This document shows positions 1-5,577 of a DNA stretch of 7,610 nt, piece after piece. Below the pieces are notes generated by a model. It saw only the letters and a list, made by a program, of their open reading frames with translations. It was not told where the DNA came from and searched no databases. Source of the DNA: an uncultured Bacilli bacterium. Lineage in GTDB: Bacteria; Bacillota_I; Bacilli_A; RFN20; CAG-288. Both the position numbers and the translations under genes were made by a program. Position 1 is the first letter of the stretch, and every line of letters begins with the position of its first letter. Where the stretch lies: assembly GCA_948525355.1 (NCBI GenBank), contig CAOSOP010000050.1:1-7610 (forward strand). Reading direction: 5' to 3'.

Positions 1-55
1 CTCCTCCTCCGCCTACGGCTACGGATTCGGGAGCGGTGTAGGAAGTGGGGGCGAG
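1..55. repeat. GC-rich intergenic repeat, copy 1 (partial, runs off the left edge)
   Basis: This is a GC-rich block in an otherwise AT-rich window. Its inner end, AGGAAGTGGGGGCGAG (40-55), is identical to the reverse complement of 1680-1695 and differs by one base from 1745-1760. It ends five bases short of the TAA stop of the ATPase gene. The outer part contains a tandem CTACGG pair (13-24) and TCCG/CGGA self-complementarity, so the window probably shows only half of a palindromic element whose other arm lies to the left. On the ATPase transcript it would fold just after the stop codon, so it may act as a 3' end or termination structure, although no U-run follows within view. Confidence 0.6.
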
Positions 56-60
56 CTCAA

Positions 61-1254
61 TTATTTACGAAGTAACCAGTCCGCAATGTCGATGATTCTA
101 ATCCCCTCGTATTGATATTCAATGTACTTTGTTCTTGTTAAAAGTATTTTGGGATAAGCATCTTTGATTCTTAATAAGGAATCAACTTCTCTTTTGAAAG
201 TTGATTCATCGGAAATATTATCAGACACTTGTATATACAGTTTTTCGTTTCGTTTAATCGCGACAAAGTCAATTTCTTTTTTATAAAGAGTTCCAACATA
301 TACCTCATATCCTCTTCTTAGTAATTCTATTGCCACAATGTTCTCTATGCATCTTCCAAAATCTAAATCTTTTGTTCCAAGTTTTGCGTATCTAAATGAT
401 GTATCTACCAAATAGTATTTACTATTTGAAGAAAGGTATTTTTTTCCTTGGATATCATATCTTTTAATTTCGTAAAAAGAGAAGGCATTACATAAATAGG
501 TTATATACATACCAACTGTTTTGTGATTAATAAGACTATTATTTTTTGAGAGTTCAGAAGATATTTTTCTATATGAAGATAAATTTGATATATTGTTCAT
601 TAGGTAGTTGATTATTCTATCCATCAGTTCTGCGTTTCTTATTTTGTATTTTTGCTTAATATCTTTAACAACTAATGTTAAAAATACATTATTAAGATAA
701 TCATATTTGTCTTCAATATTTTTATACAAATATGAACCAGACATCCCACCTTCAAAAATATATTTATCGAAAGCTATGTATTGATCAGTGTATTGGAAAT
801 ATTCACAGTATTCAGTAAAAGAAAATGGAAAAATTTTTATTTCAAAAGTTCTTCCAGTAAAAAGAGTTGCCAAATCACTTGACAATAAAAATGCATTTGA
901 ACCAGTAATGTATAAATCAAATTTTTCTAAAGCGTGTAAACCATTTATAGCTTTTTCGAATCCTTCACTCATTTGTACTTCATCAATTAGAACGAAATTA
1001 TGAACATTTGGTTTGTACTTGTTTTTTACATATTCATATAAATCATGGTAGTTCATTAATTTTTCATATTCAGGAAGATTAAAATTGATATGAATTATAT
1101 TAGAGTCATGAATGGCCTGTTGTATATAGTTTTTGAATGATTCAAGAAGTTTTGATTTTCCCGATCGTCTAATACCAGTTATTATTTTAATATCAGGTGT
1201 TCCGATAACATTTATTAGGCGGTTTAGATAATTCTCTCTTAATATTAGTTTCAT
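61..1254 (-). CDS. AAA-family ATPase with C-terminal DUF4143 domain
   Basis: This 397-residue protein has the layout of the widespread AAA_14/DUF4143 ATPases. The N-terminal P-loop domain carries Walker A GIRRSGKS (residues 27-34), Walker B FVLIDE (87-92) and a sensor-1-like ITGSN (116-120). It continues with the family hallmark GRTFEIKIFPFSFTEY (134-149) and an EGGM motif (168-171). The DUF4143 part spans roughly 200-365 and keeps a PD-(D/E)XK-like core, E304, EIDF (327-330) and IQVS (341-344); Gln-Val-Ser at the usual E-x-K position suggests the nuclease core is not catalytic. The biological role of the family is poorly known; members are often multicopy accessory genes. The start is supported by GGAAGG at 1261-1266, six bases upstream. 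The ATG overlaps the TGA of the upstream frame (ATGA), implying translational coupling if that frame is expressed. Length is normal for the family and no damage is visible. Confidence 0.93.
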   Translation of the reverse strand: MKLILRENYLNRLINVIGTPDIKIITGIRRSGKSKLLESFKNYIQQAIHDSNIIHINFNLPEYEKLMNYHDLYEYVKNKYKPNVHNFVLIDEVQMSEGFEKAINGLHALEKFDLYITGSNAFLLSSDLATLFTGRTFEIKIFPFSFTEYCEYFQYTDQYIAFDKYIFEGGMSGSYLYKNIEDKYDYLNNVFLTLVVKDIKQKYKIRNAELMDRIINYLMNNISNLSSYRKISSELSKNNSLINHKTVGMYITYLCNAFSFYEIKRYDIQGKKYLSSNSKYYLVDTSFRYAKLGTKDLDFGRCIENIVAIELLRRGYEVYVGTLYKKEIDFVAIKRNEKLYIQVSDNISDESTFKREVDSLLRIKDAYPKILLTRTKYIEYQYEGIRIIDIADWLLRK

Positions 1255-1604
1255 TTTATTCCTTCCATTTTAAGTATTATAAACATTTTATTTCCCGAAA
1301 ATAACTTTTTTTCATTTTTGGGAAATAGAAACGTTATGTGGTTATCAACGCTTCGCCTTTTTGCTGGGTCGTTTATGGGCCAATTTTCCGGTATTTTTAT
1401 GTCGCTTCCCGCGTACGTTTGTGTGTCCGAAATCCAGTTGATTCCAGTAGTTTGAATAGTAGCTAAATACAGTTTCGGGTAGTATCTTTCTGGTCTTGTG
1501 TTAGAACTATATCCATACATTCCGAGTGCTGAATTAAGGACATTTAGCGAGGAAACAACTTCTAATTTGCTTAATGGATTGCTTCCTTGGTTAATCTGCA
1601 ACAT
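1251..1604 (-). CDS. unrecognised reading frame, probably the 3' remnant of a larger gene
   Basis: The frame encodes 117 residues from the first ATG (1604) and ends in a TGA that overlaps the ATPase start codon. I do not recognise the protein. It is rich in Ser, Thr, Tyr, Asn and Gly in its first two thirds (for example GMYGYSSNTRPERYYP) and more basic near the end, with no signal peptide, membrane segment or catalytic motif that I can see. No Shine-Dalgarno site precedes the ATG at 1604, and the frame stays open upstream through the GC-rich inverted repeat to a TGA at 1782-1784, with no ATG, GTG or TTG start before 1604. The other two frames on this strand carry several stops. It may be the surviving C-terminal part of a gene cut by the repeat, or a chance frame in repeat-associated sequence. 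The four-base overlap with the ATPase is the main argument for former or present translation. Confidence 0.35.
   Translation of the reverse strand: MLQINQGSNPLSKLEVVSSLNVLNSALGMYGYSSNTRPERYYPKLYLATIQTTGINWISDTQTYAGSDIKIPENWPINDPAKRRSVDNHITFLFPKNEKKLFSGNKMFIILKMEGIK
1276..1304 (-). promoter_or_regulatory. possible promoter of the ATPase gene
   Basis: A perfect TATAAT (1281-1276 on the minus strand) lies just upstream of the Shine-Dalgarno site of the ATPase. Seventeen bases further upstream is only TTATTT (1304-1299), a poor -35. It would give a leader of about 15 bases. The -10 match alone is weak evidence in sequence this AT-rich. Its value is that it could let the ATPase be transcribed without the doubtful upstream frame. 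Confidence 0.3.
1290..1326. repeat. 12-bp hairpin upstream of the ATPase gene
   Basis: ATTTCCCGAAAA (1290-1301) pairs with TTTTTGGGAAAT (1315-1326) across a 13-base loop, with one G-T pair. It lies inside the end of the upstream frame and overlaps the presumed -35 region of the ATPase. Neither strand has a U-run after the stem, so it is not a standard terminator. It could be an operator-like dyad or an mRNA structure; function is unknown. Confidence 0.4.
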
Positions 1605-1679
1605 GCTATATGTTGCCGACTCTACTATCCGTGGTGAGAAGGAACAATATCCTACTGATGTGTACCCGTATCTTAGTGG

Positions 1680-1760
1680 CTCGCCCCCACTTCCTATTCC
1701 GCCACCTTCGCTCGTCCCTGACGGGTCTCGCTCGGTGGCGGAATAGGAAGTGGGGGTGAG
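1680..1760. repeat. GC-rich intergenic repeat, copy 2 (complete palindromic element)
   Basis: A 27-base arm (1680-1706) is complementary to 1734-1760 with a single G-T mismatch at 1683/1757. The 27-base spacer (1707-1733) is itself GC-rich and contains a small CCC-TGAC-GGG hairpin. The arm ends carry the same AGGAAGTGGGGG(C/T)GAG sequence as the left end of the window. The right arm ends five bases from the TAA at 1766-1768. As RNA it would form a very stable cruciform-like stem on either strand. Open frames running through it on both strands look fortuitous. Size and symmetry resemble a REP/BIME- or MITE-like intergenic element; no transposase is nearby. Confidence 0.8.
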
Positions 1761-1765
1761 ACAAA

Positions 1766-1874
1766 TTATTTTTTTGCTAATTCAAGCAGTCTTTCGTAAA
1801 TCGTTTAAAAAAATCTTTTGTTCTTCTTCCGTAAGTTTGGCAACATTAGGTTCGCCGTAAAAGATAATTTTCAT
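1766..1874 (-). pseudogene. small gene of about 35 codons, frameshifted
   Basis: The ATG at 1874-1872 has a clear Shine-Dalgarno GGGAG nine bases upstream (on the minus strand, from 1884-1888). It opens a frame reading MKIIFYGEPN, then AKLTEEEQKIF, and then as annotated LNDLRKTA followed by TGA at 1784-1782. In the +1 frame the sequence instead reads IYERLLELAKK and stops at TAA 1768-1766, an ordinary amphipathic helical end. Removing one base from the AAA run (1804-1806 on the plus strand) joins the two parts into a smooth 35-residue acidic/helical peptide. I therefore read it as a small hypothetical protein with a one-base insertion, or a sequencing error. The same frame is open upstream to a GTG at 2099, but that start lacks a well-placed ribosome site and the extension looks non-coding. 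The function is unknown. Confidence 0.45.
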
Positions 1875-2139
1875 TTTGCATAACTCCCAAAAATAGTTTT
1901 GATTTGCGCTTACAATAAAAGTTGTACATAAAATGCTTCCAATTTGGAAGTGGTACAAAATGGGGTTATAGTGGGTACTTTCGGCAATACACGAAAGGTA
2001 TTCGGGGGTATTGTGGATATAATACAGCAGTATAACAGCGGTTTTTATTGCATGATTAAAATAAGACTTTTCCGCTTTACTTGTTATCAAGACAAGCACC
2101 CGCCATAGTGCCTTTTTGTCTTTTCACGGCGCTATATGG
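1875..2139. other. intergenic region between divergent genes, with two weak dyads
   Basis: No convincing gene is present between the small minus-strand gene and the acetyltransferase promoter. One dyad is the perfect palindrome CTTCCAATTTGGAAG (1936-1950), flanked by TTGTAC (1922-1927) and GTACAA (1953-1958). A second possible hairpin pairs CCATAGTGCC (2103-2112) with GGCGCTATATGG (2128-2139), with a two-base bulge, directly before the -35 box of the acetyltransferase gene. Either could be a regulator site or a transcript end, but neither has a matching U-run or an obvious partner regulator in the window. Confidence 0.4.
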
Positions 2140-2168
2140 TTGAAAAACTGCGTAGTTTGTGCTAAAAT
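2140..2168 (+). promoter_or_regulatory. sigma-A type promoter of the acetyltransferase gene
   Basis: TTGAAA (2140-2145) and TAAAAT (2163-2168) are separated by exactly 17 bases, and TGC immediately before the -10 makes it an extended -10 promoter. Transcription would begin near 2175, giving a leader of about 43 bases that contains the AAGGA ribosome site (2205-2209). Confidence 0.7.
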
Positions 2169-2217
2169 ATTTTTGCCCAACAAGAGCGATAAACAGTAAT
2201 TTATAAGGATACTTAAA

Positions 2218-2973
2218 ATGGAATACATAAAACTTACACTTGATAATTTAGAAAATGAACATATATGCTGTGCCATATCTAACAATAAAGATGTGCAAGT
2301 AGCAAGTAAAAAAGCGTGGCTCAAAGATAGGTTAAACGATGGTTTAGTCTTTTTAAAATCTGTCGAGCGCGGTAAATGTTTTATAGAGTATATTCCTGCC
2401 GAAAACGCTTGGTGTTCTATCGAAGCAAGTGGTTATATGCACATAAATTGCTTTTGGGTTTCGGGTTCATTTAAGGGACACGGCTATGCTAACGATTTAT
2501 TGAACGCTTGTATTGCCGATGCAAAAGCGCAAGGCAAACACGGCATAACCGTAATATCTTCGCCAAAGAAAATGCCGTTTTTGTCCGACCCGAAATATCT
2601 TGCATATAAAGGCTTTAAGGTTGCAGATAAAGCCGACCCGAATTTTACGTTACTGTATTTGCCGTTTGACGATAATGCATCCGTTCCGCAATTCAAGGCT
2701 TGTGTCAAAACTACGAAAATAGATAAAAGCGGTTTTGTAATCTATTACACGCACGGCTGTCCTTTTACGGCAAAATATGTTCCTATTGTAGAAAGTTTTG
2801 CCAAAGAGAAAGGCATACCGTTTGAGAGCGTATTTATAGACAGTAAAGAGAAAGCACAAAACGCACCTATGGCGTGGACGAATTATGCCGTTTTCTATAA
2901 CGGAAATTATGTTACAAACGAAATACAAAACGAAAAGAAATTTATGGAACTTGTTGAGCGATTTAGCAAATAA
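2218..2973 (+). CDS. GNAT N-acetyltransferase with YoaP-like C-terminal domain
   Basis: The 251-residue protein begins with a GNAT fold (about residues 1-150). The acetyl-CoA loop is VSGSFKGHGYANDLL (81-95), matching the Q/R-x-x-G-x-G/A pattern as K-G-H-G, and a conserved stretch follows around SSPKKMPFLSDPKYLAYKGF (114-133). Residues from about 172 resemble a thioredoxin-like fold: a beta strand, then YYTHGCPFT (176-184) at the position of a C-x-x-C motif but with a single cysteine, a helix, and a last part (about 205-251) like the YoaP domain that follows GNAT in the Bacillus subtilis YoaP type. Predicted role: cytoplasmic transfer of acetyl from acetyl-CoA to an unknown amine. AAGGA lies eight bases before the ATG, and the gene has its own promoter. 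The zinc-ribbon gene follows 33 bases later and is probably cotranscribed. Length is normal for the GNAT-YoaP architecture. Family assignment is firm; substrate is not known. Confidence 0.9.
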   Translation: MEYIKLTLDNLENEHICCAISNNKDVQVASKKAWLKDRLNDGLVFLKSVERGKCFIEYIPAENAWCSIEASGYMHINCFWVSGSFKGHGYANDLLNACIADAKAQGKHGITVISSPKKMPFLSDPKYLAYKGFKVADKADPNFTLLYLPFDDNASVPQFKACVKTTKIDKSGFVIYYTHGCPFTAKYVPIVESFAKEKGIPFESVFIDSKEKAQNAPMAWTNYAVFYNGNYVTNEIQNEKKFMELVERFSK

Positions 2974-3006
2974 TTCCGTTGAAAATAAATTACAATTTAT
3001 TGCTGC

Positions 3007-3204
3007 ATGGAAAATCAAGAAGCGCCTCAGACATTAAAGTCTATGTCTATAAGAAAATTTGCTTGTTGTCCTAATTGTTCAATGGTACTAATACAAGCAG
3101 AAGCAATGAAAAATGCCGTTATACGGTGTCCAAATTGCAAGCGCAAAGTATTTATCGAGATAAACAACGGTAGAGTTGTTACAAAAGTATATGAGAGTTC
3201 ATAA
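3007..3204 (+). CDS. small zinc-ribbon protein
   Basis: This 65-residue protein has two CPNC knuckles, C21-x2-C24 and C41-x2-C44, spaced as in a zinc ribbon, followed by a beta-rich end (KVFIEINNGRVVTKVY). The knuckles strongly suggest one bound Zn ion. A role in nucleic-acid or protein binding is only a guess. The body from about residue 15 is well formed, but the first 12 residues look less conserved in character and no Shine-Dalgarno site precedes the ATG at 3007 or the next in-frame ATG at 3043. The gene is 33 bases after the acetyltransferase stop, with only a weak AT hairpin (2984-3001) between them, and a terminator follows. It may be read from the acetyltransferase transcript by reinitiation. 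Real gene likely; exact start uncertain. Confidence 0.7.
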   Translation: MENQEAPQTLKSMSIRKFACCPNCSMVLIQAEAMKNAVIRCPNCKRKVFIEINNGRVVTKVYESS

Positions 3205-3226
3205 GCATAAACATTGAATAAAAAAC

Positions 3227-3261
3227 ACCGACCTAAATTGATTGGTTTAATTTAGATCGGT
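3227..3261. terminator. hairpin terminator between the acetyltransferase block and the exporter operon
   Basis: ACCGACCTAAATT (3227-3239) pairs with AATTTAGATCGGT (3249-3261), 12 of 13 pairs, with a nine-base loop. The run of A before the stem (3221-3225) gives a U-tract on minus-strand transcripts. In the plus direction the nearest T-run (3281-3285) is some 20 bases away. It is therefore better as a terminator of leftward transcription, although it probably also ends the zinc-ribbon transcript. Confidence 0.55.
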
Positions 3262-3268
3262 ATTGGTG

Positions 3269-3279
3269 GTGGGGGCGAG
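3269..3279. repeat. short fragment of the GC-rich repeat (copy 3)
   Basis: GTGGGGGCGAG is identical to 45-55 and to the reverse complement of 1680-1690, in the same orientation as 45-55. It stands alone in AT-rich sequence just before the operon promoter. Eleven bases is short, so the relationship rests on identity plus position at a module junction. Confidence 0.4.
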
Positions 3280-3288
3280 ATTTTTCGC

Positions 3289-3317
3289 TTGACAAATAAA
3301 ATAATCAGTGTGATAAT
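3289..3317 (+). promoter_or_regulatory. sigma-A promoter of the MarR-ABC operon
   Basis: A perfect TTGACA (3289-3294) and GATAAT (3312-3317) are separated by 17 bases. The predicted start near 3324 falls inside the palindromic operator. This near-consensus promoter is expected to be strong when not repressed. Confidence 0.88.
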
Positions 3318-3321
3318 TTAA

Positions 3322-3340
3322 TAGTTCGTTTAACGAACTA
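3322..3340. promoter_or_regulatory. operator palindrome for the MarR-type regulator
   Basis: TAGTTCGTTTAACGAACTA is a perfect nine-base inverted repeat around one central base, covering the predicted transcription start. Its length, form and place are typical of MarR-family autoregulatory sites. The regulator gene begins 25 bases downstream, so repression of the whole operon by its first product is the natural reading. Confidence 0.85.
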
Positions 3341-3365
3341 ACTATTTATTAATTGAGGTGTGTTT

Positions 3366-3809
3366 ATGGATAATGAAAACATCAAATTAGGACTTGAACT
3401 AAGATTGACCTTACAAGCGTTCGATAAAAGAGTTGAAAAAAGTTTCTTTTCCTTTAATCATCCAGAATTGAAGAAGATGAATATGTTTATACTAAATTTT
3501 TTGTTTAAGAATAGTAATAGAGATGTATTTCAAAAGGATATAGAACGTCATTTTAATTATCGTAAGAGTTCTGTGTCCGACCACTTATCTGTTCTGGAAA
3601 ACTGTGGTTGCATTATCAGAGAGTCTAATTCTTCAGATGGTCGTTATAGAAAAATAGTTATAACTGATAAAGGAAGAGAACTGTGCAAGGAGTTTAATTT
3701 AGAGTTGCAGAAGATTGAAGAGGAGCTTCGCGTTAAGCTTAGCAAAGAAAAAATTAGTGAAATTGTTCTTAATTTAGGAAAGATTAGAAAATGTTTATTG
3801 GGGGATTAA
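3366..3809 (+). CDS. MarR-family transcriptional regulator
   Basis: The 147-residue protein has a winged helix-turn-helix: helix 2 around DVFQKDIERHF (53-63), recognition helix around RKSSVSDHLSVLENCG (66-81), and a basic wing SSDGRYRKIVIT (89-100) with the family's D-x-R-x-R/K core. Flanking helices at both ends would form the dimer interface. GAGGTG at 3355-3360 places an ideal Shine-Dalgarno site seven bases before the ATG at 3366; a GTG at 3360 in the same frame overlaps that site and is rejected as start. It probably binds the palindrome at 3322-3340 as a dimer and represses its own operon until a ligand binds. Its stop is one base before the first ABC gene. Cysteines at 80 and 82 next to the DNA-binding helix are a small oddity that could allow redox sensing, but this is speculative. 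Confidence 0.9.
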   Translation: MDNENIKLGLELRLTLQAFDKRVEKSFFSFNHPELKKMNMFILNFLFKNSNRDVFQKDIERHFNYRKSSVSDHLSVLENCGCIIRESNSSDGRYRKIVITDKGRELCKEFNLELQKIEEELRVKLSKEKISEIVLNLGKIRKCLLGD

Positions 3810-3810
3810 T

Positions 3811-5577
3811 ATGATAAAATTGCTTAGTAAATCGATTAGAGAATATAAAAAATATGCTTTATTAACACCTTTGATGATGGTGTTAGAAGTATTAATGGAA
3901 AGTTTTATTATTTTCATAGGTAAAGATTTGGTTAATTTAATGCAAGAATTGAATCCTGATATGAAAAGTGTTTTATTATATGGATTACTTCTTGTTGTGC
4001 TTGCCACTTGCTCATTATTATTTGGAATTGGTGGTGCTGTTTTTGGTGCAAGAGCTTCGACAGGATTTTCAAAGAATCTACGCCATGATTTATTTAAGAA
4101 GATTCAAGAATTCTCTTTTAGTAATATAGATAGTTTTAAAACTTCCTCTTTAGTTACACGTTTGACAACAGATGTACAGATGTGTCAGATGGCATTCCAA
4201 ATGATTCTTAGAATAGTGATTCGCTGCCCATTAAGTTTAATAATGGCTATTATAATGGGATTTATGATTAATTATGAATTGGCATTTATATATATATTTA
4301 TACTTCCGCTTTTAGGTTTTGCGTTATTCCTTATCGTAAGAGTTACTATGAGAATATTTAGAGTTGCATTTACAAAGTATGATGATTTAAATAATTCTAT
4401 ACAAGAGAATATTAAGGGAATAAGAGTTGTAAAGGCATATGTTAGAGAGGATTATGAAAAAGTAAAATTTGGCAAGGCTTCTGACGATATGCAGAAAAAC
4501 TTCCTCCGAGCTGAAAGGATAATATCTTTAAACAATCCTATAATGCAGTTTTTCATTCATTTAGCGATTCTTCTTTTGTGTTATTTTGGAAGTAAAACTG
4601 CTATAACTCATCATTTCTTAGTTTTTCCTGGAACAATAGATTTTAAAGTTGGTGATATATCTAGTCTAAATATGTATGGATTGGATATTCTTTCTTCAAT
4701 GATGATGCTCGCTATGATATTTGTAACATTGAGCATGTCTTTAGAATCTGCGCATCGTATTAAGGAAGTTATGCTTACTCAATCAAGTATTAAAAACCCT
4801 GAAAATCCTTTAATGGAAGTTAAAAATGGTGATGTAGTTTTCGATAATGTTAGTTTTAAATATAAAGTTAATGGTCGAAAAAATGTTTTGGAAAGTATTA
4901 ATCTAAAAATTGAGTCTGGTCAAACTATAGGAGTTATTGGATCTACAGGTAGTGGAAAATCTTCTTTAGTTAATCTTATATCAAGATTATATGACACTAC
5001 AGAAGGTTCAGTTATTGTTGGCGGAGAAGATGTCAGAAAGTATGATTTAGAAGTTTTAAGAAATAACATCGCTGTAGTATTACAAAAGAACTTATTATTC
5101 AGTGGAACTATAAAAGAAAACCTTCGCTGGGGTGATAAAAATGCAACTGATGAAGAAATGATCAAGGCATGCCAAACGGCATGTGCTGATGAGTTTATTA
5201 AAGCTTTCCCCGATGGATATGATACTTATATTGAACAGGGTGGTAGCAATGTCAGTGGTGGACAAAGACAAAGATTATGTATTGCACGAGCACTTTTGAA
5301 AAAACCTAAGATCTTAATTTTAGACGATTCGACTAGTGCTGTAGATACTAAAACTGATGCAGTAATAAGAAAGGGCCTTAAGGAAAATAATCCAGAAATT
5401 ACTAAGATTATTATTGCACAAAGAGTTAATTCAGTTATGGATGCTGATAAAATAGTGATTATGAATGATGGTCACATTGATGCAGTGGGAAAACATGATG
5501 AACTTCTTAAATCAAATAAGATTTATCAAGAAGTTTATTATTCTCAAAATAGGGTTGGTGATGAAGATGAAAGGTAA
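3811..5577 (+). CDS. ABC exporter half-transporter, degenerate-site subunit
   Basis: This 588-residue protein is a membrane domain fused to an ATPase domain. Hydrophobic segments occur near residues 15-37, 53-79, 131-152, 156-180, 242-262 and 288-312, fitting six helices. The nucleotide-binding domain has A-loop Y351, Walker A GSTGSGKS (377-384), Q-loop Q425, an intact signature VSGGQ (481-485) and Walker B ILILD (501-505). The residue after Walker B is D506 where catalytic Glu is usual, and the switch His is Q537 (IIIAQR). This is the degenerate partner of heterodimeric exporters such as TM287/288, LmrCD and BmrCD. It is expected in the plasma membrane, pairing with the product of the next gene to export an unknown compound. 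A GGGGG ribosome site (3800-3804) lies inside the end of the regulator gene, one base separates the two, and the next gene overlaps by 17 bases, so the three are translationally coupled. Confidence 0.95.
   Translation: MIKLLSKSIREYKKYALLTPLMMVLEVLMESFIIFIGKDLVNLMQELNPDMKSVLLYGLLLVVLATCSLLFGIGGAVFGARASTGFSKNLRHDLFKKIQEFSFSNIDSFKTSSLVTRLTTDVQMCQMAFQMILRIVIRCPLSLIMAIIMGFMINYELAFIYIFILPLLGFALFLIVRVTMRIFRVAFTKYDDLNNSIQENIKGIRVVKAYVREDYEKVKFGKASDDMQKNFLRAERIISLNNPIMQFFIHLAILLLCYFGSKTAITHHFLVFPGTIDFKVGDISSLNMYGLDILSSMMMLAMIFVTLSMSLESAHRIKEVMLTQSSIKNPENPLMEVKNGDVVFDNVSFKYKVNGRKNVLESINLKIESGQTIGVIGSTGSGKSSLVNLISRLYDTTEGSVIVGGEDVRKYDLEVLRNNIAVVLQKNLLFSGTIKENLRWGDKNATDEEMIKACQTACADEFIKAFPDGYDTYIEQGGSNVSGGQRQRLCIARALLKKPKILILDDSTSAVDTKTDAVIRKGLKENNPEITKIIIAQRVNSVMDADKIVIMNDGHIDAVGKHDELLKSNKIYQEVYYSQNRVGDEDER

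Noticed and set aside
61..1604. The orphan frame plus the ATPase as a toxin-antitoxin or defence pair.
   Set aside because: The upstream frame has no recognisable domain or start and appears truncated; gene overlap alone does not support a two-component system.
1498..1746. Plus-strand frame of 82 codons across the left part of the inverted repeat.
   Set aside because: It has no ribosome site, is proline-rich only because of the GC-rich repeat, and is antisense to the other frame; it looks like chance.
1803..1813. The minus strand contains T TTA AAC in frame, a classic -1 slippery heptamer.
   Set aside because: A -1 shift would lead to a short RFTKDCLN end, while the natural-looking end IYERLLELAKK lies in the other frame. 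A simple one-base indel explains the data better.
1251..2099. One minus-strand frame is open from 2099 to 1251 except for a single TGA at 1784-1782, with a large hairpin downstream, suggesting TGA recoding or selenocysteine.
   Set aside because: The sense changes frame before the TGA, the region after it is intergenic repeat, the hairpin is far larger than a bacterial SECIS, and the confident genes read normally under the standard code with TGA not needed as a sense codon.
3261..3290. The sequence TGGTGGTGGGGGCGAGA looks like the reverse complement of a tRNA 3' end with CCA, hence a possible attachment site.
   Set aside because: No T-arm GTTC-A motif, anticodon stem or acceptor partner follows, and no integrase gene is present.
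5166..5183. Local palindromes around GGCATGCC and CATGCC-AAAC-GGCATG.
   Set aside because: They lie inside conserved ABC coding sequence and follow from the codons; no regulatory role is indicated.
5465..5560. An upstream ATG would extend the second ABC protein by 32 residues.
   Set aside because: That stretch is the coding sequence of the first ABC protein in another frame, and a good ribosome site stands before the ATG at 5561.
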